From: an uncultured Oscillospiraceae bacterium
GTDB taxonomy: Bacteria; Bacillota; Clostridia; Oscillospirales; Ruminococcaceae
Assembly: GCA_934463345.1 (NCBI GenBank)
Contig: CAKSJL010000055.1
Location: forward strand, 1 to 11,340
DNA length: 11,340 bases
Direction of reading: 5' to 3'
Each line of letters begins with the position of its first letter. Within the stretch, counting starts at the first letter, position 1. The notes beneath the pieces were generated by a model. The model saw nothing but the letters and a program-made list of their open reading frames with translations. It did not search any database and was not told where the DNA came from. The translations under genes and the position numbers were made by a program. This document shows, one piece after another, positions 6,207 through 11,340 of this stretch.

Positions 6207-8544
6207 GGAATTATTAAATGGCAATGCTGTTTTTCTTGACGGCGCTATGGGAACTATGCTCCAGAATTCAGGACTTGAAGCCGGTGCTCCGCCGGAGCTT
6301 CTCAATCTTAAAAATCCGGAGCTTATTGAAAATATCCACAGACAGTATATAGAAGCAGGATCTCAGATCGTATATGCCAATACCTTTGGTGCGAACAGAT
6401 ACAAGCTGAAAAACTACAGTGTCGAGGAAATAATCGGAGAGGGAATTAAAATTGCCAAAAGAGCATGTGGAGGAAAAGCTCTTGCGGCACTTGATATAGG
6501 TCCTGTGGGACAGCTGCTTGAACCGAGCGGTACGCTCACCTTTGAAGAGGCATATGATATTTTCAGGCAGCAGGTCATTGCCGGAAAGGACGCCGACGTT
6601 ATTGTCTTTGAAACAATGACAGATCTTTACGAGCTGAAAGCCGCAGTTCTTGCCGCAAAGGAAAACAGCAACAAGCCGATAATATGCACCATGACATTTG
6701 AGGAAAATTACAGAACCTTTACCGGTTGCTGTGTTTCGTCAATGGCTCTTCTGCTTAATGGTCTGGGTGTTGACGCCATGGGTATAAACTGCTCTCTTGG
6801 TCCGGCACAGCTTGCACCGGTATGCGAAGAACTTCTCAAATGGACGGATGTACCTGTTGTATTGAAGCCTAATGCCGGACTTCCTGACCCTGTTACCGGA
6901 GAATATGACGTTACTCCGGAAATGTTTGCACAGCAGATGAGGGCGGCTGCGGCTCATGGAGTGAAGATCTTTGGAGGCTGCTGCGGAACAACTCCTGAAT
7001 ATATCAAGGCGCTGAAAAAAGAAATAGACGGAAATGTATGCGAAAAAAAGCCTGCTGAAAAGCATGCGGCTGTGTGTACTCCGTCAAAGACAGTTGTAAT
7101 AAACCAGCCGAGGATAATCGGTGAAAGAATCAATCCGACCGGCAAGAAGCTTTTCAAGGAAGCGCTCAGAAATAAGGATATCGGATATATACTGAACCAG
7201 GCAATTGAGCAGATTCATGCAGGAGCTGACATTCTTGACGTAAATGTCGGCCTTCCTGAGATTGACGAAAAGGAAATGATGATACATGCCATAAAGCAGA
7301 TACAGAGCATTACAGATGTTCCGCTTCAGATCGATTCGACCATTCCGGAGGTTCTGGAGGCGGCGCTTAGAGTGTATAACGGAAAGCCAGTTGTTAACTC
7401 TGTAAACGGTGAGGAGGGGTCTCTTAAAGCTGTTCTGCCTCTGGTAAAAAAATATGGTGCGGCAGTGGTAGGACTTACTCTGGACCAGAACGGCATACCT
7501 AAAAAGGCAGAACAGAGATTTGAGATTGCTCAGAGAATACTTAAAAGAGCAATGGAATACGGAATTCCTCGTGAGGATGTTTATATAGATTGCCTTACCC
7601 TTACAGCGTCCGCTGAACAGGAAGCAGTTATGGAAACACTCAAAGCGCTCGGACGTGTTAAAAAAGAGCTTGGGCTTAAAACAGTACTTGGCGTTTCAAA
7701 TATTTCTTTCGGACTTCCGAACCGTCCGACTGTGAATCAGAATTTTCTTACAATGGCGCTGACGTATGGCCTTGACCTGCCTATTATAAATCCTAATGTT
7801 GACGCTATGACCGGCGCAGTAAGAGCATACAAGCTGCTGACGAATATAGACAAAAATTCTGCGGAGTATATTGCTGCGTACAATGACGCTTCTCCAGCAA
7901 AGCCGGCTGCAAAAAAGGAAGAGAACATAAGTCTGGGATATGCTGTTGAAAACGGTCTGAAGGAGGAAAGCGCCAGAGCTACGGAACTGCTTATTAGAGA
8001 TCATGATCCTATGGAAATAATCAACGATATACTGATTCCGGCTTTAGACAGGGCAGGTGCACAGTTTGAAAAGGGAACAATATTCCTGCCTCAGCTAATA
8101 CTGACAGCTGGTGCGGCACAGTCAGCGTTCGGCGTTATAAAGGAAAAAATGATCAGCGAAAATTCTGCTCCGGTCAGCAAGGGAAAGATCGTTCTTGCAA
8201 CAGTCAAAGGCGATATTCATGATATCGGAAAGAATATTGTAAAGGTGCTGCTTGAAAATTACGGCTATACTGTTATAGACCTTGGAAAGGATGTTCCATG
8301 CGAAGCAGTTGTAAAGGCAGCTCTGGAAAACGAGGTAAAGCTTGTCGGACTTTCAGCGCTTATGACCACAACGCTTAAATCAATGGAAGAAACAATAGCT
8401 CTGCTGCGTGAAAACGGTGCAAAATGTCAGGTTGTCGTGGGCGGAGCAGTGCTGACGCCGGAATACGCTCAGAAAATAGGTGCGGATTTCTACGCAAAGG
8501 ATGCCAAGGAAACCTGCGATATAGCCAAAAGCATTTACGGATAA
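6196..8544 (+). CDS. metH: Cobalamin-dependent methionine synthase, short form without reactivation domain
   Basis: MetH transfers the methyl group of 5-methyl-THF through cobalamin to homocysteine, giving methionine and THF. The 782-residue protein has three modules. The homocysteine-binding barrel (about 1-280) starts with FLDGAMGTMLQ and has zinc ligands Cys199, Cys262 and Cys263 (GINCS, GGCCG). The pterin-binding barrel (about 300-560) carries GERINPTG (309-316), DVNVG (348-352), QIDST (378-382) and SNISFGLPNR (501-510). The B12 cap and Rossmann module (about 580-782) has GDIHDIGKN (672-680), whose His675 is the lower cobalt ligand. An Ala/Pro/Lys linker (about 564-576) precedes the cap. 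No SAM-binding fourth domain follows; that function is in the gene just upstream. The start is GTG 6196 on the strength of its SD site. This domain layout is known in Thermotoga and many Firmicutes. Confidence 0.96.
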   Translation: MDFKELLNGNAVFLDGAMGTMLQNSGLEAGAPPELLNLKNPELIENIHRQYIEAGSQIVYANTFGANRYKLKNYSVEEIIGEGIKIAKRACGGKALAALDIGPVGQLLEPSGTLTFEEAYDIFRQQVIAGKDADVIVFETMTDLYELKAAVLAAKENSNKPIICTMTFEENYRTFTGCCVSSMALLLNGLGVDAMGINCSLGPAQLAPVCEELLKWTDVPVVLKPNAGLPDPVTGEYDVTPEMFAQQMRAAAAHGVKIFGGCCGTTPEYIKALKKEIDGNVCEKKPAEKHAAVCTPSKTVVINQPRIIGERINPTGKKLFKEALRNKDIGYILNQAIEQIHAGADILDVNVGLPEIDEKEMMIHAIKQIQSITDVPLQIDSTIPEVLEAALRVYNGKPVVNSVNGEEGSLKAVLPLVKKYGAAVVGLTLDQNGIPKKAEQRFEIAQRILKRAMEYGIPREDVYIDCLTLTASAEQEAVMETLKALGRVKKELGLKTVLGVSNISFGLPNRPTVNQNFLTMALTYGLDLPIINPNVDAMTGAVRAYKLLTNIDKNSAEYIAAYNDASPAKPAAKKEENISLGYAVENGLKEESARATELLIRDHDPMEIINDILIPALDRAGAQFEKGTIFLPQLILTAGAAQSAFGVIKEKMISENSAPVSKGKIVLATVKGDIHDIGKNIVKVLLENYGYTVIDLGKDVPCEAVVKAALENEVKLVGLSALMTTTLKSMEETIALLRENGAKCQVVVGGAVLTPEYAQKIGADFYAKDAKETCDIAKSIYG

Positions 8545-8659
8545 GAAAAAATATTTTATTAATATGCCTGCGACAAACGTTATATGATAAATCTTTATTA
8601 AATATTTATATACATGATAGTGAAAAGTTCAGCAATATGTTAAAAATGAGCGTTGACTA
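8545..8659. other. AT-rich intergenic stretch after metH
   Basis: This stretch is very AT-rich and contains no supportable gene. The only dyads are pure A/T (for example AAAATATTTT near 8550 and TAAATATTTA near 8599), so I see no normal intrinsic terminator for the metH unit. Read-through into the glgP leader is possible, or termination may be factor-dependent. The A/T tracts just upstream of the -35 box could serve as an UP element. Confidence 0.5.
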
Positions 8660-8688
8660 TTGAAAAAATGGCAGTTTTATAGTATAAT
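8660..8688 (+). promoter_or_regulatory. Near-consensus promoter of glgP
   Basis: The -35 box TTGAAA (8660-8665) and perfect -10 box TATAAT (8683-8688) have a 17-bp spacer, a strong sigma-A-type match. A second -35-like TTGACT (8653-8658) is 24 bp from the same -10, too far to be its partner. Transcription should begin near 8695, leaving a leader of about 160 nt before glgP. Confidence 0.82.
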
Positions 8689-8718
8689 GAATTTTATAGA
8701 GTATTTTTTATCAGGCAA

Positions 8719-8737
8719 TACCGTAATTAATGCGGTA
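8719..8737 (+). repeat. Leader hairpin 1 (7 bp, loop ATTAA)
   Basis: Arms 8719-8725 and 8731-8737 pair over 7 bp with one G-U pair and a 5-nt loop. As DNA it is a near-palindrome starting about 24 nt after the predicted transcription start, so it could also be a repressor operator. Confidence 0.6.
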
Positions 8738-8745
8738 AACAATCA

Positions 8746-8780
8746 GGAATCCGCACACATTTCCTATGCGGACGGATTCT
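8746..8780 (+). repeat. Leader hairpin 2, two mutually exclusive stems
   Basis: Stem A pairs TCCGCA (8750-8755) with TGCGGA (8767-8772), leaving an 11-nt loop. Stem B pairs GAATCCG (8747-8753) with CGGATTC (8773-8779), plus a closing G-U pair. They share 8750-8753 and cannot coexist. Part of this comes from a CGGA-CGGA tandem at 8769-8776, so the alternative could be incidental. Confidence 0.6.
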
Positions 8781-8811
8781 ATGTCTGGCACAGAAAGAAT
8801 GTGCCAGACAT
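8781..8811 (+). repeat. Leader hairpin 3, perfect 12-bp stem
   Basis: ATGTCTGGCACA (8781-8792) and TGTGCCAGACAT (8800-8811) pair perfectly around the loop GAAAGAA. It abuts hairpin 2 directly, so the two could stack. No T run follows, so it is not an ordinary terminator. Confidence 0.85.
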
Positions 8812-8824
8812 CGGAAATTATTTA

Positions 8825-8840
8825 TCCATTGAAAAATGGA
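8825..8840 (+). repeat. Leader hairpin 4, GAAA tetraloop
   Basis: TCCATT (8825-8830) and AATGGA (8835-8840) form a perfect 6-bp stem capped by GAAA, a stable GNRA-type tetraloop. It ends 3 nt before the SD AGGAGA, close enough to affect ribosome access. Confidence 0.7.
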
Positions 8841-8854
8841 GTTAGGAGAAAGTA

Positions 8855-11251
8855 ATGACAGTTAAACCGGAAATTTCCAAAATAAAAGAAGCATTTCTTG
8901 AAAAGCTTCAGACCCAGTATAACGTTACACCGAATGCTGCGTCAGACAAGCAGATTTATCAGGTGCTTTCCGCTATTATAGTTGAGTTTTTAAAGCAGAA
9001 GCGCCAGAAATATATAAACAGAGTTCATTCTGATGGCAAAAAGCAGGTTTATTATCTTTCAATGGAATTCCTTATGGGACGTTCCCTTAAAACAAGCCTT
9101 TATAATCTGGAAATCGTTGACGATATTCAGAAAATGCTCAGCGAATATGGCGTAAAGCTTGACAATATATACGAATATGAGCCTGACGCAGGTCTTGGAA
9201 ACGGCGGTCTTGGCAGACTTGCAGCATGCTACCTTGATGCTCTTGCAACACAGGCTTACCCTGCAATGGGTTACTCGATCTGCTATGAGTATGGTATATT
9301 CAAGCAGAAGCTTGAGGATGGCTGGCAGACAGAGCTTCCGGATAACTGGCTTCCGGGCGGTTCAGTATGGCTTGATCCTCGCCCTGAGCTTGCTATTGAT
9401 ATTCACTTTGAGGGCGAGCTTCATGAATACTGGGATAATCAGTATCACCAGATCTCTCATGTAAACTATACAACAGTTCAGGCTATCCCTTATGATATGT
9501 ACGTTTCAGGTCATGACAGCGAGGGCGTTTCTGTACTGAGACTCTGGAGTGCGAAAGCGCCAAGTTTTGATATGTCAATGTTCAATCATGGCGACTATGA
9601 AAAAGCTCTTGGTCAGAATGCTGCTGCAAATGCTATCTCAAAGGTTCTTTATCCTAATGATAATCACCTTGAAGGAAAGGCTTTAAGACTTCGTCAGCAG
9701 TACTTCCTCTGCGCTGCTTCTGTGGGCGACATAGTAAACAATCATATGTCTGTTTATGGCACACTTGATAACTTCCATGAAAAGGTCGCTATTCACATCA
9801 ACGATACACACCCGACTCTTGCAATTCCTGAGCTGATGAGAATTCTTCTCGATGACTGCGGATACACATGGGAAAAGGCATGGCATATCGTTACTAATAC
9901 ATTTGCATATACAAACCACACTGTTATGGCAGAAGCCCTTGAAAAGTGGGATGTAAATCTTGTAAAGAGAATTATTCCTAGAATCTTCACAATTATTGTT
10001 GAGATCAATAATCGTTACTGCGCAGAGCTTATGGAAAGAAACAACGGCAACAGCGCAAAAACAACAAGAATGTCAATTATCAAGGATAATCAGATTCACA
10101 TGGCAACTCTCTGCGTTGTTGCTTCACACAGCATAAACGGCGTTTCAAAGCTTCATTCAGAAATTATCAAGCAGTCTGTATTCCATGATGAATTTATGGA
10201 CACTCCAAGAAAGTTCAAAAACGTTACAAATGGCATTGCATACAGAAGATGGCTGTATCAGTCCAATCCGGGACTTACAAACCTTCTTAAGGAAAAAATC
10301 GGCGATAAGTTCCTGCATGACGGTAGCGAGCTGAAAAAGCTCTGTGTATTTGAAAATGACAAGGCTGTTCTTGAAGATCTCATGAAGATCAAGAGAGAAA
10401 ACAAGGAGCGTTTTGCAAAGTATGTAAAGCACAACAGCAATGTTGTTATTGATACAGACAGCATTTTTGATGTTCAGGTAAAACGTCTGCACGAGTACAA
10501 GCGTCAGCACCTGAATGTAATGAACATTCTTGCAGACTATGATTATCTCCTTAACAATCCGGACGCAGATTTTGTTCCTAAGACATATATCTTTGCTGCA
10601 AAGGCTGCTCCTGGATATTACCTTGCAAAGCAGATCATCAAGCTTATCTGGGCTATTTCCGAGGAAATCAGAAAGAATCCTAAGATTAGCAAGAAGCTTT
10701 CAGTATATTTCCTTGAAGATTACAGAGTAACACTTTCAGAGCTTCTCATGCCGGCAAGTGATATTTCTGAACAGATTTCCCTTGCAGGAACAGAGGCTTC
10801 CGGTACAGGAAACATGAAGCTCATGCTCAACGGTGCTATCACAATGGGTACTCTTGACGGTGCAAATATCGAGATCAAGGATGCAGTCGGCGACGACAAC
10901 ATCATTATCTTTGGTATGAAAACAGAGGAAGTTAACGCTCTGAAGATCGGCGGCTATAACCCATGCTCATATTATGAGTCCAATCCGGTTATCAAGAATG
11001 CTATTGACAGAATGTACAGAGGAATCAACGGCTGCACATTCAATGAAGTCGCAAATTCACTCAAGGATTCTGATCCTTACATGGTTCTTGCTGACTTTGA
11101 TGCATACAGAAAGGCTCAGGCATTCTCATCAGAGTGTTATAAGGATACAAATAAGTGGGCTAAGATGTCACTTAATAATATAGCAGGTGCAGGTATATTT
11201 TCTGCTGACAGAGCAGTTACAGAATATGCTAAGGATATCTGGGGACTTTAA
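8855..11251 (+). CDS. glgP: Glycogen/starch/maltodextrin phosphorylase
   Basis: GlgP is a pyridoxal-phosphate enzyme (glycosyltransferase family 35) that releases glucose-1-phosphate from alpha-1,4-glucans using phosphate. The 798-residue length is usual for the bacterial enzyme. Key blocks are YYLSMEFLMGRSL (66-78), LGNGGLGRLAACYLD (114-128), INDTHP (315-320), VTNGIAYRRWL (457-467), VKRLHEYKRQ (542-551) and the PLP site EASGTGNMKLMLNG (647-660) with Lys655 as the likely Schiff-base lysine. Whether it prefers glycogen or maltodextrin cannot be told. The SD AGGAGA is 5 nt before ATG 8855. It has its own strong promoter and folded leader and is followed by no further gene in the window. By hand count, only about 9 of some 62 Ile codons are ATA, unlike its neighbours, which points to high expression. 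Confidence 0.97.
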   Translation: MTVKPEISKIKEAFLEKLQTQYNVTPNAASDKQIYQVLSAIIVEFLKQKRQKYINRVHSDGKKQVYYLSMEFLMGRSLKTSLYNLEIVDDIQKMLSEYGVKLDNIYEYEPDAGLGNGGLGRLAACYLDALATQAYPAMGYSICYEYGIFKQKLEDGWQTELPDNWLPGGSVWLDPRPELAIDIHFEGELHEYWDNQYHQISHVNYTTVQAIPYDMYVSGHDSEGVSVLRLWSAKAPSFDMSMFNHGDYEKALGQNAAANAISKVLYPNDNHLEGKALRLRQQYFLCAASVGDIVNNHMSVYGTLDNFHEKVAIHINDTHPTLAIPELMRILLDDCGYTWEKAWHIVTNTFAYTNHTVMAEALEKWDVNLVKRIIPRIFTIIVEINNRYCAELMERNNGNSAKTTRMSIIKDNQIHMATLCVVASHSINGVSKLHSEIIKQSVFHDEFMDTPRKFKNVTNGIAYRRWLYQSNPGLTNLLKEKIGDKFLHDGSELKKLCVFENDKAVLEDLMKIKRENKERFAKYVKHNSNVVIDTDSIFDVQVKRLHEYKRQHLNVMNILADYDYLLNNPDADFVPKTYIFAAKAAPGYYLAKQIIKLIWAISEEIRKNPKISKKLSVYFLEDYRVTLSELLMPASDISEQISLAGTEASGTGNMKLMLNGAITMGTLDGANIEIKDAVGDDNIIIFGMKTEEVNALKIGGYNPCSYYESNPVIKNAIDRMYRGINGCTFNEVANSLKDSDPYMVLADFDAYRKAQAFSSECYKDTNKWAKMSLNNIAGAGIFSADRAVTEYAKDIWGL

Positions 11252-11340
11252 TAATTAGAAACTGTCTTCACAAGCGTATGCGCACGTCTTTCCAGCAAAT
11301 TTTTACGCATACTGCGTTAAAAATGCTTGCCATACACAAG
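11252..11340. repeat. Inverted-repeat-rich sequence after glgP, cut by window end
   Basis: GTATGCG (11276-11282) is complementary to CGCATAC (11306-11312). A longer imperfect hairpin spans 11295-11330: GCAA/TTGC, TTTTT/AAAAA and ACGCA/TGCGT around the loop TAC, 14 bp in all. The hexamer CACAAG occurs at 11269-11274 and again at the window end. No T tract follows, so it is not a clear terminator for glgP. It could be a dispersed palindromic repeat or the edge of a small non-autonomous element; one copy cannot decide. Confidence 0.4.

Larger units (their letters stand above)
8695..8854 (+). promoter_or_regulatory. Structured 5' leader of glgP, candidate cis-regulatory RNA
   Basis: The leader has four hairpins in a row at 8719-8737, 8746-8780, 8781-8811 and 8825-8840, then the SD AGGAGA (8844-8849). 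The second hairpin region can form two stems that exclude each other. Its loop segment TTTCCTA (8760-8766) can pair with TAGGAGA (8843-8849), which is the ribosome binding site, over 7 bp including one G-U pair. That layout suggests control of translation initiation by RNA folding. I do not recognise it as a known riboswitch class. The pairings are read directly from the sequence; the regulatory role is inference. Confidence 0.5.

Noticed and set aside
8545..8610. A/T dyads after metH as a terminator
   Set aside because: The stems contain no G-C pairs and would not pause RNA polymerase effectively.
8424..8663. 79-codon frame at the end of metH
   Set aside because: The first half is an out-of-frame shadow of the metH B12 domain and the rest is AT-rich spacer; no ribosome site.
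8653..8681. Alternative glgP promoter using TTGACT as the -35 box
   Set aside because: At 16-17 bp spacing it meets only TTTTAT or TTTATA; the TTGAAA-17-TATAAT pair is much better, though minor use cannot be excluded.
8781..8811. 12-bp hairpin as an intrinsic terminator
   Set aside because: No T run follows (CGGAAATTATTT), so simple Rho-independent termination is unlikely.
8660..8845. 61-codon open frame upstream of glgP
   Set aside because: Its start overlaps the -35 box of the glgP promoter, so the main transcript would lack it, and it runs through the hairpin series without resembling any protein family.
1398..10510. Numerous antisense open frames of 60-117 codons
   Set aside because: They lie opposite well-supported genes, lack ribosome sites and have the composition expected of complementary-strand shadows.
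1..11340. CRISPR array, transposase, toxin-antitoxin or phage defence genes
   Set aside because: No regularly spaced repeats and no coding region of these families; all large frames are assigned to metabolic, repair or tRNA-modification proteins.

Overview
The window reads as an ordinary stretch of chromosome from a moderately AT-rich, Gram-positive-type bacterium. It is most likely a Clostridia/Oscillospiraceae (Ruminococcus-like) anaerobe. This placement is an inference from the strong purine-rich Shine-Dalgarno (SD) sites, GTG and TTG starts, the split cobalamin-dependent methionine synthase, and the style of the GlgP and RecG proteins; no marker gene proves it. Every recognised gene is on the + strand and every one of them is intact.

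Region 1 (1-137) holds a tRNA-Gly(GCC) missing its first two bases at the window edge, followed by a perfect-palindrome intrinsic terminator. Region 2 (206-3908) is a tight cluster of tadA (tRNA adenosine deaminase), an uncharacterised amidohydrolase that overlaps tadA by 20 nt, and recG (branch-migration helicase, TTG start). Region 3 (3909-8544) starts with a clear sigma-A-type promoter and carries ung (uracil-DNA glycosylase), metF (methylene-THF reductase), a stand-alone methionine synthase reactivation protein, and a short MetH without its own reactivation domain. These four genes overlap or nearly touch. MetF makes 5-methyl-THF, MetH uses it with cobalamin to methylate homocysteine, and the small protein should rescue oxidised MetH with SAM. 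Ung looks like a passenger at the head of the unit.

Region 4 (8545-8854) is the only long non-coding stretch. It contains a near-consensus promoter and a leader of about 160 nt with four hairpins in series, followed by glgP (alpha-glucan phosphorylase, 8855-11251). A segment of the leader can pair with the glgP ribosome binding site, and two of the stems exclude each other. This is the best candidate here for something undescribed: a cis-regulatory RNA for glycogen breakdown. After glgP the window ends inside an inverted-repeat-rich intergenic sequence that may belong to a dispersed repeat.

I found no mobile-element gene, CRISPR array, prophage gene or defence system. The methionine genes, the split MetH and the repair genes are known families. 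The novelty is limited to the glgP leader, the sequence after glgP, the unassigned amidohydrolase and the Cys-rich tail of the reactivation protein.
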